From Mucilaginibacter galii (GTDB lineage: Bacteria > Bacteroidota > Bacteroidia > Sphingobacteriales > Sphingobacteriaceae): a stretch of DNA of 64,000 bases. The notes under the pieces were generated by a model. That model saw only the letters and a list, made by a program, of their open reading frames with translations, was not told where the DNA came from and made no database searches. Positions within the stretch are counted from its first letter, which is position 1. Every line of letters starts with the position of its first letter. The stretch spans positions 124,001 to 188,000 of the forward strand of contig NZ_BMDO01000009.1 of assembly GCF_014635825.1 (NCBI RefSeq), read 5' to 3'. Positions 26,860-35,456 of this stretch are shown one piece after another. The translations under genes were made by a program, and so were the position numbers.

Positions 26860-26938
26860 TGAAGTAGTATTTATTTCAACTGTGCTTAGTTTATTTTCAC
26901 AGTAGAATAACGTTTTGTTCTATCTCCGGTTTGTACCG

Positions 26939-27595
26939 TTAAAGTATAACTTCTTTCAAGGATACTTTGCGATAGTAAATCTGTAAGGAACTGGCGTTGT
27001 ACTCTACTGTATTGTCAAAACCTGCCGCTTTGCGACGAGCATTTACATGGCCGGCATCTTTAACAGGCCAAATAATCCACTCTGTTTTGCCGTTTTTTAA
27101 AGTACGGTAAGCACCCTGCGAACCGTAAATTTGCTCCTTGTTTTCGTCCATCAAATATCGATCGAGCATCATAGCGTATAAACGAAAAGGTAACTCCCCC
27201 TGCACGGCAGCTCTTTTAATAACAGGCAAATACTTGGAAATTTTAGGAGCGTGTTGTATAATAAACCAAGCCGACTCATTGGCTGGCGAACCCACCAGGC
27301 TCTTACCCGGATAACCATATTTAACCAATAGCTTTTCTACAAAAACAACATTGAGCGAATCTAACCGTCCCTGCAACTTCCAATAATATTTCTCAGCTTG
27401 AGCAATGCTCATTTTCAAGCTTCTAGCTAACAGGCCTTGTTGTGCTGGCAAAGTTAACTGCATCAAGGTGTCGCGGTACTTTTGATCAAGTATTATGATG
27501 CTATCTAATTGATGCTTTAATTTTTTATTGATAGTCTTTTGACCAAAAGCCTGTAGACAAACCATTAATAGAAAGCAGCAAAGTGCTCTTTTCAT
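26939..27595 (-). CDS. DUF6624 secreted protein
   Basis: 218 residues with a signal peptide ending LQAFGQ. YGYPGKSLVGSPANESAWFI, IIQHAPKISKYLPVIK and GELPFRLYAMMLDRYLM followed by QIYGSQGAYR form the DUF6624 pattern. Members are Bacteroidota secreted or periplasmic proteins without known function. No neighbour offers a clue. Confidence 0.75.
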   Translation of the reverse strand: MKRALCCFLLMVCLQAFGQKTINKKLKHQLDSIIILDQKYRDTLMQLTLPAQQGLLARSLKMSIAQAEKYYWKLQGRLDSLNVVFVEKLLVKYGYPGKSLVGSPANESAWFIIQHAPKISKYLPVIKRAAVQGELPFRLYAMMLDRYLMDENKEQIYGSQGAYRTLKNGKTEWIIWPVKDAGHVNARRKAAGFDNTVEYNASSLQIYYRKVSLKEVIL

Positions 27596-27751
27596 GCAAT
27601 TGAGTTTGGTTAATTACGGGTAAAGCTAATCAATAATGAGTATGATGAACCTTATTAACTCTGATTTGCCCGACTTTAGTCAATTTATCCAATCAGTAAA
27701 TAGTACCACAACACCTGCAAATAACACCATAGCAGCAAGAGTATTGCGGCG

Positions 27752-27759
27752 TATATTTG
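27752..27759 (+). promoter_or_regulatory. -7 promoter element TATATTTG of the AraC gene
   Basis: TAnnTTTG match only seven bases before the ATG at 27767, implying a very short or absent leader. Confidence 0.5.
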
Positions 27760-27766
27760 TTAGGAA

Positions 27767-28669
27767 ATGAAAAAGGAAATACCGGTTTATGACATCTGTA
27801 CACTTTCTGAATTTAAGCAGGAAGACATCCTGATCAGTAGGTTTTCACCTTACCTGGCCCAGCACCATAACCTGAGTTTAGCACATAAGCATACTTTTTA
27901 TCACCTGGTACTTTTTACCGAGGGTGCTGGGACTCATGCTATAGACTTTGAGCAGTTTGAAGTAAAGCCGAACCAGATCTATTTTATGATTCCGGGACAG
28001 GTACATAGCTGGAGCTTTGAGGGTAAGGTTGATGGCTATGTGATCAATTTCTCTACATCATTTTTCCAGTCATTCTTATTGAAGCCCGACTATCTGGAAC
28101 AGTTTTCTTTTTTTAATGGTCATATACACGATGCCGTAATTAATTTACCCGAAGCCGAAAGACCCGGCATCTTACTGCTTTTTGAACAGTTAATTACAGA
28201 AAGCGAAAAAGGCGAGCGACTGGGCACCGATATGGTAAAAGCCTTGTTACTACAAGTATTTATTAAAACCGGCCGGTTAGGTCATGAAAAACAAGGCAGC
28301 AGTATTAACGCCTATAATTACACGTTGCTAAAAAACTTTCAGAAGTTAATTGAACTGCACTATCAAACCCTGCGCTTGCCTAAAGATTATGCCGAACTGC
28401 TTTACATTACGCCCAACCATTTAAACGCACTTTGTAAAGATGTATTAGGGCTGCCGGCGGGCGAAGTGATCCGTAACCGCATTGTATTGGAAGCTAAACG
28501 GCTACTTATAAACCTGCATTTGACGATTTCAGAAATAGCCTTAAAACTTGGGTTTGACGACAACTCTTACTTTACCAAGTTCTTTAAAAAGCAAACCGGT
28601 TTAACACCCGAAGAATTTAGAAAAGATACTTTAAAAACTACAAACCATAAAAACATTAAGCTTAGATAA
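27767..28669 (+). CDS. AraC family transcriptional regulator
   Basis: 300 residues. The N-terminal cupin-like sensor has HKHTFYHLVLFTEGAGTHAI and QIYFMIPGQVHSW. The C-terminal AraC domain has two helix-turn-helix units (YAELLYITPNHLNALCKDVL and ISEIALKLGFDDNSYFTKFF, ending KKQTGLTPEEFRK). It probably senses a small ligand and controls nearby or catabolic genes. DUF983 follows seven bases later and may be co-transcribed. Confidence 0.92.
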   Translation: MKKEIPVYDICTLSEFKQEDILISRFSPYLAQHHNLSLAHKHTFYHLVLFTEGAGTHAIDFEQFEVKPNQIYFMIPGQVHSWSFEGKVDGYVINFSTSFFQSFLLKPDYLEQFSFFNGHIHDAVINLPEAERPGILLLFEQLITESEKGERLGTDMVKALLLQVFIKTGRLGHEKQGSSINAYNYTLLKNFQKLIELHYQTLRLPKDYAELLYITPNHLNALCKDVLGLPAGEVIRNRIVLEAKRLLINLHLTISEIALKLGFDDNSYFTKFFKKQTGLTPEEFRKDTLKTTNHKNIKLR

Positions 28670-28676
28670 AACAGCC

Positions 28677-29060
28677 ATGAATAATCCATCCGAATTTAAA
28701 TCGGCTTTGAGTGCTAAGTGTCCCAAATGCCGCACCGGCAACATGTTTGCCAATAAGATGTATCAATTTGGCGGACAAAAAATGCATACTGACTGTCCGC
28801 ATTGCGGCTTCCACTTTGAGATTGAGCCGGGTTACTTTTATGTGGCCATGTTTATTAGTTACGCCATGAACGTAGCCGAAATGGTTACGCTGGCGGTAGC
28901 TACTTACATCCTCACCGGCAATATGGAATCGCCTTGGTTATACATCAGCATTTTACTGAGCGTAGCATTTATATTGGCGCCATTTAACTTCCGGTATTCA
29001 AGAGTAATATTGCTGTATTGGTTAACACCCAATTTGCATTATGATCCTAAGCGCAGGTAA
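28677..29060 (+). CDS. DUF983 zinc-ribbon membrane protein
   Basis: 127 residues. The N terminus carries a zinc ribbon, CPKCRTGNMF and CPHCGFHFE, followed by EPGYFYVAMFISYAMNVAEM and two or three membrane helices. DUF983 proteins are common in Bacteroidota and alpha-proteobacteria; the role is unknown. The hairpin at 29070-29133 may end its transcript. Confidence 0.85.
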   Translation: MNNPSEFKSALSAKCPKCRTGNMFANKMYQFGGQKMHTDCPHCGFHFEIEPGYFYVAMFISYAMNVAEMVTLAVATYILTGNMESPWLYISILLSVAFILAPFNFRYSRVILLYWLTPNLHYDPKRR

Positions 29061-29069
29061 AAGTAAATG

Positions 29070-29133
29070 TGTCAGTCTGAGCTCGTCGAAGACTTGTACA
29101 CTTTACTAAGTCTTCGACAAGCTCAGACTGACA
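29070..29133. repeat. Perfect-ended inverted repeat TGTCAGTCTGAGC family
   Basis: TGTCAGTCTGAGCTCGTCGA and its inverted partner TCGACAAGCTCAGACTGACA flank a short AT-rich loop; one base in the arm differs. This is another dispersed intergenic repeat type of Bacteroidota and could act as a terminator for DUF983. A half copy of the GTCATTGCGAG repeat follows at 29198-29229. Confidence 0.8.
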
Positions 29134-29243
29134 GGTGAGATTAATATATTTTCCATAAGCTTAACATGGTAACCGCAAGAAGACTTGCCTAAACACTTGC
29201 GATTGCCACGCTAACGCTCGTAATGATATAAAACAAACAGCCC

Positions 29244-29726
29244 TTAAAACCTGATCACATCTGCATCTGGCGGCTCATGGCCTAATAGCCTGAACATGCT
29301 TAGAATTTGCCCCTTATGATGAAACTCATGCGTAATAACATGAGTAAACAACTCCAACGGCGTAGATTGTGCTGTGCGACCGCTAATAGTAGTGCCGTTC
29401 ACTATGGTATCTAATCGTTCTTCGTAGGTATTTAAAAAGCCGTCGACCAATTGGTCTACATTATCATACAAAGCTTTAATGCTCTCTACATTCCAAAACT
29501 CGTCCGCTTCAAAGTAGGTTACGTTGAGCTGCATGGCAAAATTAGCCAGCCAGTGAATGTAAACATTAGCATTGTGTACCAGCAGGTAAGCAACCGACTT
29601 ACCAGTAAACTCAGCAACAGGTGCCTGTAATTGCGGAGACAAATGCAGCGCTGCAAAGTTTAAAACCACCTCGCGCGAACTGCGAATCATCCGGTATTGG
29701 TGCTTTAAAATAGTGAGTCCTTGCAT
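29244..29726 (-). CDS. DinB family protein
   Basis: 160 residues, an all-helical DinB/YfiT-like fold. A likely metal site is formed by His in LLVHNANVYIHWLA and the HVITHEFHHKGQIL helix near residue 130. DinB-like proteins include thiol-dependent transferases and proteins induced by DNA damage; a specific reaction cannot be given. The gene lies 23 bases after mtfA-like on the opposite side of the same strand, so a joint transcript is possible. Confidence 0.85.
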   Translation of the reverse strand: MQGLTILKHQYRMIRSSREVVLNFAALHLSPQLQAPVAEFTGKSVAYLLVHNANVYIHWLANFAMQLNVTYFEADEFWNVESIKALYDNVDQLVDGFLNTYEERLDTIVNGTTISGRTAQSTPLELFTHVITHEFHHKGQILSMFRLLGHEPPDADVIRF

Positions 29727-29749
29727 GCGGTTGATAACTTCTTACAAAG

Positions 29750-30547
29750 CTACTTAGCGGCAAGGTCTTGTGCAAATACCAGGCTTAATTGTTCATATAA
29801 TTCGGGGTGCTTGGTTTTTAACTGATCGGGCTTTTCAAAAAAGTATTCGGAAGCTACGGCTAAAAACTCAGCTTCGTTGGTAGCGGCATAAGGGTTAATA
29901 TCAGATTTCCCTTTTTCAATACGCTCAATTTCCTGGTGCATCATTTTAAGCCATGGTGTGGCATACTCATGTGGTAACAGGTGTTCGGGCACGCCGTCGG
30001 TGGCACCATCTGCCTTATCTAATAAATGCACAAACTCATGAATGCCTGTATTATTTTTACCGGAGGATGCAGAGAAACCGCTTAACAATGCGGCACGCGA
30101 CAACAGCATTTGTCCGTTCATAAAGCCCGAGCCTACCATCCCCAGCATATTGCGGCTTCCATCTTCGCCCTCAAACTGAAAATCGTTGTTGAAAGTATCG
30201 GGGTATAAAATTACGTTAGTGAGATTAGTATACCTCCATTCGTTATAACCAAATATAGGAATTACCGCACTTGAGGCTACCAGCACACGGTCAAGTTCGT
30301 CTACCTCGAGCCCCACCCCTTCTATGCGTATGGTTTCGATAAAGTCGGCAATCATGCATTCGAACTTTGCTTTACCAGCATCATCCAGCTTTTGATAAAA
30401 AGCTACGTGTTGGTTGAGTAAGTTTTTGTAATTGCTTTCGAGCGGCTGACTGGCGGGTTGTGTAGCTTGCTTCTTTCCAAATAAACGTAATGCGAGAAAG
30501 GCAAGCAATAGGATTATGATTACGGCTATGATGATGAATGATGTCAT
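29750..30547 (-). CDS. MtfA-like zinc peptidase (M90 family) with membrane anchor
   Basis: 265 residues. One N-terminal membrane helix (FIIIAVIIILLLAFLALRLF) precedes an MtfA domain with the zinc motif in GIHEFVHLLDKADGATDG (HEFxH) and the downstream Glu in NEAEFLAVASEYFFEKP. In E. coli MtfA is a peptidase that also binds the Mlc repressor; here the membrane anchor and absence of Mlc leave the role open. It sits next to the DinB gene. Confidence 0.88.
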   Translation of the reverse strand: MTSFIIIAVIIILLLAFLALRLFGKKQATQPASQPLESNYKNLLNQHVAFYQKLDDAGKAKFECMIADFIETIRIEGVGLEVDELDRVLVASSAVIPIFGYNEWRYTNLTNVILYPDTFNNDFQFEGEDGSRNMLGMVGSGFMNGQMLLSRAALLSGFSASSGKNNTGIHEFVHLLDKADGATDGVPEHLLPHEYATPWLKMMHQEIERIEKGKSDINPYAATNEAEFLAVASEYFFEKPDQLKTKHPELYEQLSLVFAQDLAAK

Positions 30548-30598
30548 AAGTACAACAGATGCCTACTTAACAGGCATTGTAATACTACAAGCAAAACT

Positions 30599-30930
30599 TT
30601 AAAATGTTACCTTCTTAGCCGATTTAATAACTGAAATGCTTCTACTACTATGCAATACATTAAGAATTTCAATTCTCTTCAAAGTGATTCTGTATATCAC
30701 TAAGTAACTTCCAAAAATCAGGTTCCTATAAATTTGGGTTTTTGTAGGAAGGTAGCGGCATTCTGGATATAATGGTACCGCTTTGATAGTTGGGCTATCC
30801 TGGTAAATAATTCCTATATGAAAATATTTGCAACACTAATGGCAAAGGGTTCAATGCCATACTCATAAATTTGTTCTAAGCTTTGCAGTGCTAAATTACT
30901 AACAACTACTTCGCGTTCTTCAACTTCCAT
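30599..30930 (-). pseudogene. ParE/RelE-like toxin, inactivated
   Basis: The frame opens MEVEEREVVVSNLALQSLEQ and IYEYGIEPFAISVANIFI, then meets TAG. It continues in the same frame with ELFTRIAQLSKRYH and then shifts near 30770 to another frame giving YPECRYLPTKTQIYRNLIFG, SYLVIYRITLKRIEILNVLH and SSRSISVIKSAKKVTF. Together these cover a complete ParE/RelE toxin of about 105 residues. One stop and one frameshift make it non-functional. It overlaps the antitoxin gene by 25 bases, as in intact modules. Confidence 0.82.
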
Positions 30931-31067
30931 TTATCAATGACTTCTTTAACCTTTTCTATGGAATGGAAAGGCCCTTTATCTGCCTCTTGCACCATCAACT
31001 CAAATTCCTGTTGAGTCATAGGCGCACCAGGAACTGCGTAATTTTTGGTTTGCTTTAACTTTCCCAT
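30906..31067 (-). CDS. Antitoxin of a ParE/RelE-type module, intact
   Basis: 53 residues: MGKLKQTKNYAVPGAPMTQQ, then EFELMVQEADKGPFHSIEKV and a basic helix KEVIDKWKLKNAK. This matches short antitoxins paired with ParE-like toxins in Bacteroidota (YAVPGAPMT, GPFHS). It is intact although its toxin is broken. It starts only a few bases after the -7 element at 31071-31078, so the mRNA may be leaderless or start from the inner ATG at residue 17. Confidence 0.75.
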   Translation of the reverse strand: MGKLKQTKNYAVPGAPMTQQEFELMVQEADKGPFHSIEKVKEVIDKWKLKNAK

Positions 31068-31070
31068 ATT

Positions 31071-31078
31071 CAAATATA
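31071..31078 (-). promoter_or_regulatory. -7 promoter element TATATTTG of the antitoxin
   Basis: Perfect TAnnTTTG match on the minus strand, three bases before the ATG at 31067. Confidence 0.5.
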
Positions 31079-31113
31079 CTGATTTGCGTTGACGGCTTTT
31101 AAAAATTACAGTT

Positions 31114-31142
31114 CAAAAAAAAGACACAATTTTTTGTGCCTT
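31114..31142 (-). terminator. Terminator of uvrA
   Basis: On the minus strand GGCACAAAAAATTGTGTC forms a hairpin followed by eight T residues. Confidence 0.65.
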
Positions 31143-31149
31143 TCCATTT

Positions 31150-33969
31150 CTATTTCCCCAACCGTTCCTTTAAAAACTGGCCGGTGTAACTTTTCTTTTG
31201 CTTGGCTAAATCTTCGGGTAAGCCTTCAAATACCAGGGTACCACCCTGGTCGCCACCACCGGGACCTATATCTATTACCCAATCGGCACACTTGATCACA
31301 TCCATATTATGCTCTATCACGATGATGGTGTTCCCTTGTTCAATTAAGGCATCAAATGATTTAAGAAGCTTCTTGATATCAGCAAAATGCAGACCCGTAG
31401 TAGGCTCATCAAAAATGAACAGCGTTTTACTGGCGTTGTTACCTTTAATGAGGAACGAAGCCAGCTTGATACGCTGCGCTTCACCGCCCGACAAGGTGTT
31501 AGACGATTGGCCTAACTGTACATATCCCAAACCAACATCCTGCAAGGGTCTTATTTTATTGATGATCTTTTGTTCCTTCTCAAAAAATTCCAGCGCCTCG
31601 TCGATAGTTAACTGTAATACTTCAGATACGTTTTTATCAAGATAAGTAACGTCTAAAACATTTTGCTTAAAGCGCTTTCCATTACAAGCTTCGCATGGCA
31701 AGAAAATATCCGCCATGAACTGCATCTCTATCTTCACCTCACCTTCGCCCTGGCAAACATCGCAGCGGCCACCTTCTACGTTAAAAGAGAAAGCCGATGG
31801 CTTTAAACCGGCAGCTTTGGCGGCAGGCTGGGCGGCATAAAGGTTGCGAATCTCGTCCCAAGCCTTTACATAAGTAACCGGGTTGGAGCGTGATGAGCGA
31901 CCTATGGGGTTTTGGTCAACCAGTTCTACCGATTCTATCTTGCTGTAATCGCCCTCAATGCCATCGTAAGATCCGGTTTGCTCGCCCGAATAATTACCCA
32001 GTACCTTTTGCAGGGCCGGGTGTAAAATCCGTTTCACCAAACTGGTTTTACCCGAGCCAGAAACACCCGTAACCACGGTAAGCACCCCTAAAGGAAATTT
32101 GGCATTTACATCTTTCAGGTTGTTTTCTCGGGCACCATTGATCTGGATAAAATCGTTCCATTTACGGCGATGCGCAGGTATAGCAATTTCTTCACGACCG
32201 CTTAGGTATTTGCCGGTTAAGCTGTTATCATCAACCAGTATTTGCTCGTAATTACCTGAAAAAATCAAAGTACCACCATGCGTACCTGCTTCGGGGCCAA
32301 TATCAATGAGGTGATCGGCGGCCTGCATAATCTCTTCCTCATGCTCTACCACAATAACCGTATTACCTACATCGCGCAGCGATTTAAGCACGCTGATCAA
32401 CCGCTGGGTATCGCGTGGGTGCAAGCCAATGCTCGGCTCATCCAATACATAGATAGAACCAACCAAACTACTACCCAAGGAGGTAGCCAGGTTAATACGC
32501 TGCGATTCACCGCCCGATAGGGTATTCGATAAACGGTTGAGCGTTAAATAGCCTAATCCTACATCGTTCAGGAAAGTTAAGCGGCTGCCTACTTCCATCA
32601 ATAAACGCTTCCCTATTTTACCGTCATGCTCATCCAACTGTAAGTTATCAAAAAAGGCCTGCGCCTTATTTAAAGGCATTAGTACAATATCGGTAATAGA
32701 TTGCTCGGCTATCTTTACATAGGTAGCATCGGGGCGTAAGCGACTACCGCGACACTCAGGACAGGTGGTTTTGCCACGATAGCGCGACAAAATAACCCGA
32801 TATTGTATTTTGTAGGTTTGTTCCTCTATTTCTTTAAAAAAGGCATCCAGTCCCCTAAAATATTTATTGCCCGTCCATATCAGTTTTTTCTCCTTATCGC
32901 TTAACTGGCTGTACGAACGGTGAATAGGAAAATTAAATTTATCGGCCTGGCGAATAAGCTGCTGGTTCCACTCACCCATTTTTTCGCCGCGCCATGGCGC
33001 AATAGCATTATCGTAAATGGATTTGCTTTTATCGGGGATCACGAGATCTTCATCTATGCCAATGATTTTGCCATAACCCTCACAACGGCGGCAAGCACCG
33101 TAGGGATTATTAAAGCTAAAGAAGTTGGGCGTAGGTTCTTCAAAGCGTATACCGTCCAGTTCAAAACGGTCGCAAAAGAATTGCTCCTTTTCCTCTCCGC
33201 TCTCCGCATCTGCGTATCTTACGTAGCAGTCGCCTTTACCCTCAAAAAATGCAGTTTGGGCCGAATCGGCAATGCGGCTCAGGGTTTCTTCTTCGCTATT
33301 GTTGGTAACGCGGTCTACCACAATGCGCAGCGGATCATCGGCAGCCAGGGTTTCGTTGCCGATGGCGGTATCTTCCAGCACGTTTTCAATACGTTGAACT
33401 TCGCCTTTGTATTCAACACGCACAAAGCCTTTTTGCATCAATACGGCCAGTTCTTCTTTTAAGCTACGGTTGTTATGCGGATGCAGCGGACACAAAATCG
33501 TGAGCTGTGTATCTTTGGGCATGCTTTGCGCAAAGTTAACCACATCGGTCACGGTATCTTTTTTTACCTGCTTACCCGATACCGGCGAAATGGTCTTGCC
33601 AATGCGCGAGAACAGCAGTTTCAAATAATCGTAAATTTCGGTGCTGGTACCCACCGTACTGCGCGGGTTACTGGTAATCACCTTTTGCTCAATAGCAATT
33701 GCAGGCGCTATGCCCTTAATGTAGTCCACATCGGGCTTGTTCATACGGCCTAAAAACTGGCGCGCGTAAGATGATAAGCTTTCTACGTAGCGGCGCTGCC
33801 CTTCGGCATACAGCGTATCAAATGCCAGGGAGGATTTGCCCGAGCCCGACATACCTGTAATAACAACCAACTGGTTTTTAGGTATGGCAATGTCGAGGTT
33901 CTTTAAATTATGAACCCTTGCTCCTTTAATGATGATATGCCTTTGCGCGTCTTTTTCAGTTTCTAACAT
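31150..33969 (-). CDS. uvrA: Excinuclease ABC subunit UvrA
   Basis: 939 residues from the ATG at 33969 (MLETEKDAQRHIIIKGARVH); an in-frame ATG at 33990 is the alternative. Two ABC ATPase halves are seen, with GMSGSGKSSLAFDTL and GVSGSGKTSLVKRIL, signatures LSGGESQRINLA and LSGGEAQRIKLA, and zinc modules CRRCEGYGK, CPECRGSRL and CDVCQGEGE with CEACNGKRF. UvrA2 finds bulky DNA damage and loads UvrB for nucleotide excision repair. It is monocistronic. Confidence 0.98.
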   Translation of the reverse strand: MLETEKDAQRHIIIKGARVHNLKNLDIAIPKNQLVVITGMSGSGKSSLAFDTLYAEGQRRYVESLSSYARQFLGRMNKPDVDYIKGIAPAIAIEQKVITSNPRSTVGTSTEIYDYLKLLFSRIGKTISPVSGKQVKKDTVTDVVNFAQSMPKDTQLTILCPLHPHNNRSLKEELAVLMQKGFVRVEYKGEVQRIENVLEDTAIGNETLAADDPLRIVVDRVTNNSEEETLSRIADSAQTAFFEGKGDCYVRYADAESGEEKEQFFCDRFELDGIRFEEPTPNFFSFNNPYGACRRCEGYGKIIGIDEDLVIPDKSKSIYDNAIAPWRGEKMGEWNQQLIRQADKFNFPIHRSYSQLSDKEKKLIWTGNKYFRGLDAFFKEIEEQTYKIQYRVILSRYRGKTTCPECRGSRLRPDATYVKIAEQSITDIVLMPLNKAQAFFDNLQLDEHDGKIGKRLLMEVGSRLTFLNDVGLGYLTLNRLSNTLSGGESQRINLATSLGSSLVGSIYVLDEPSIGLHPRDTQRLISVLKSLRDVGNTVIVVEHEEEIMQAADHLIDIGPEAGTHGGTLIFSGNYEQILVDDNSLTGKYLSGREEIAIPAHRRKWNDFIQINGARENNLKDVNAKFPLGVLTVVTGVSGSGKTSLVKRILHPALQKVLGNYSGEQTGSYDGIEGDYSKIESVELVDQNPIGRSSRSNPVTYVKAWDEIRNLYAAQPAAKAAGLKPSAFSFNVEGGRCDVCQGEGEVKIEMQFMADIFLPCEACNGKRFKQNVLDVTYLDKNVSEVLQLTIDEALEFFEKEQKIINKIRPLQDVGLGYVQLGQSSNTLSGGEAQRIKLASFLIKGNNASKTLFIFDEPTTGLHFADIKKLLKSFDALIEQGNTIIVIEHNMDVIKCADWVIDIGPGGGDQGGTLVFEGLPEDLAKQKKSYTGQFLKERLGK

Positions 33970-34526
33970 GAGTATCAGTCCATAGTCCATGGTTTAATTT
34001 AGCCGATACTTAGCCTGCCATGTTGAGTAGCATGTTCCCTATCGTTGCTTTACCTAAGAACTTATTTTTAGAGTTGCAAAAATCCTAAAATGTTTAGCAT
34101 TATCCAAATAACTTGTGTTTAATAAAGTGCTATTTGGTTTGCACTCTAACATTCAGCAAATCAACTCCTAAAAGGTTTAAGAAAGTTCTCAAATTACATC
34201 TTTTTATATGCGTAAGCGTTAAACCTTATAGTGCAAGTGTGAGTCTAACATTCACGTGCATACGTTACAATAATGCATCATGCTACGTATATATAACCAA
34301 TTATCATAAAAATTATTGTAAGTAAAGTTGGTTTGGGAAGGGGTCTTGAGTACGTTTTACCAATTTGTCATTTTAGTGTGTTATAACATTCAACTGCATA
34401 AATTATTTGCATATTAACACAATATTTATTTTATTTGATATAGTAATTAAGAGGAACCCCTATAGAATAGAACTTTACTTAAAACTTAGTTTTTTTAAAC
34501 ATTAATTGATTTAAAGTAGAAGTTCT
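33970..34526. other. AT-rich gene-free stretch upstream of the sigma factor
   Basis: About 550 bases between divergent uvrA and the sigma factor gene. A 70-codon frame at 34113-34325 has no family match, no promoter and poor coding character, and I do not call it. TCTAACATTCA occurs twice (about 34145 and 34242). The region most likely holds the promoters of both genes and a long leader for the sigma factor. Confidence 0.5.
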
Positions 34527-35111
34527 ATGGATTTTAATTTGAAGAGTGATCAAGATCTGATCCATCTGTATATAGCCGGCGAGGAAGGGGGCCTGGTTGA
34601 GTTGATCCGGCGCTACCAATCTAAAATATATACTTCCATTTATTTGCTGGTTAAGGATGAATACCTGGCCGAGGATATTTTTCAGGATACCTTTATCAAG
34701 GTTATCAACACACTTAAAGCAGGTAAATACAACGAAGAAGGTAAATTTTTGCCTTGGGTGAGCCGTATTGCGCATAACTTGGTTATTGACCATTTTCGCC
34801 GCGAAAAGCGCACGCCATTGGTTAACGGGGGCGACGACTTTGATATTTTTGAAGTTTTGGGCAATTACGACGAAAGCACCGAAGACCGCATGGTGCGCGA
34901 GCAAACCCATAAAGATTTAAAAGCCTTAATTCACTTATTGCCTGCCGAGCAAAAAGAGGTATTGATTATGCGCCACTTTGGCGACATGAGCTTTAAGGAG
35001 ATTGCCGACGTTACCGAGGTAAGCATTAACACTGCCCTGGGCCGTATGCGCTATGCGTTAAATAACCTGCGTAAAATGATGCAGACTAAAGAATTGAGTT
35101 TAAAGAACTAA
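34527..35111 (+). CDS. ECF-type RNA polymerase sigma factor
   Basis: 194 residues. Sigma region 2 is visible in LVELIRRYQSKIYTSIYLLV and EYLAEDIFQDTFIKVINTLK (promoter melting), and region 4 in LLPAEQKEVLIMRHFGDMSF and KEIADVTEVSINTALGRMRY (-35 binding). The long acidic linker GGDDFDIFEVLGNYDESTED is typical of a sigma factor widespread in Bacteroidota. No membrane anti-sigma factor (FecR type) and no SusCD genes are adjacent. The 67-residue gene that follows is its likely partner. Confidence 0.93.
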   Translation: MDFNLKSDQDLIHLYIAGEEGGLVELIRRYQSKIYTSIYLLVKDEYLAEDIFQDTFIKVINTLKAGKYNEEGKFLPWVSRIAHNLVIDHFRREKRTPLVNGGDDFDIFEVLGNYDESTEDRMVREQTHKDLKALIHLLPAEQKEVLIMRHFGDMSFKEIADVTEVSINTALGRMRYALNNLRKMMQTKELSLKN

Positions 35112-35203
35112 CGTAGAAAAAATATGAAATTTTTATTTCATTAGTTAAAATATTCATAAACATTTGGGCGTTATAAGTGTCAAACACACACACTATAAAG
35201 CTT

Positions 35204-35404
35204 ATGGATGAAACTTCTACAAATTTTTTAAACACTTTTTCTAACAGTAACGCTATGGTTGAGGGATTAGAGGTAACAGAATATGCGGATGCTGATGAGC
35301 TGATATTTCATCACTCAATACGCACAGAGTTGGATGCTTTACAAGTGAAGCCGCAGCAGCAAACCATCGAAAAGCTGCTCAACTACTCAAAGAGTTTGCG
35401 TTAA
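35204..35404 (+). CDS. Small conserved protein downstream of the sigma factor
   Basis: 66 residues from the ATG at 35204 (MDETSTNFLNTFSNSNAMVE); an upstream in-frame start would add nine residues. It is acidic, with EYADADELIFHHSIRTELDA and a C-terminal helix TIEKLLNYSKSLR. I recall similar short proteins next to this sigma factor in Sphingobacteriaceae, but not a named family. It lacks a membrane helix, so if it is an anti-sigma factor it is a soluble one. That role is inference. Confidence 0.6.
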   Translation: MDETSTNFLNTFSNSNAMVEGLEVTEYADADELIFHHSIRTELDALQVKPQQQTIEKLLNYSKSLR

Positions 35405-35414
35405 AAAGAAATTC

Positions 35415-35441
35415 AAAGCCCTGTCACCACAGGGCTTTTTT
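35415..35441 (+). terminator. Terminator before nth
   Basis: AAAGCCCTG, loop TCACCA, CAGGGCTTTTTTT: a stem with a T run. The -7 element of nth starts at its end. Confidence 0.8.
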
Positions 35442-35449
35442 TATATTTG
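35442..35449 (+). promoter_or_regulatory. -7 promoter element TATATTTG of nth
   Basis: TAnnTTTG match seven bases before the ATG at 35457, so the nth mRNA would be nearly leaderless. Confidence 0.55.
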
Positions 35450-35456
35450 CATCCCA

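Noticed and set aside
34113..34325. 70-codon frame upstream of the sigma factor
   Set aside because: No family resemblance, irregular composition and no promoter; it lies in an AT-rich leader region.
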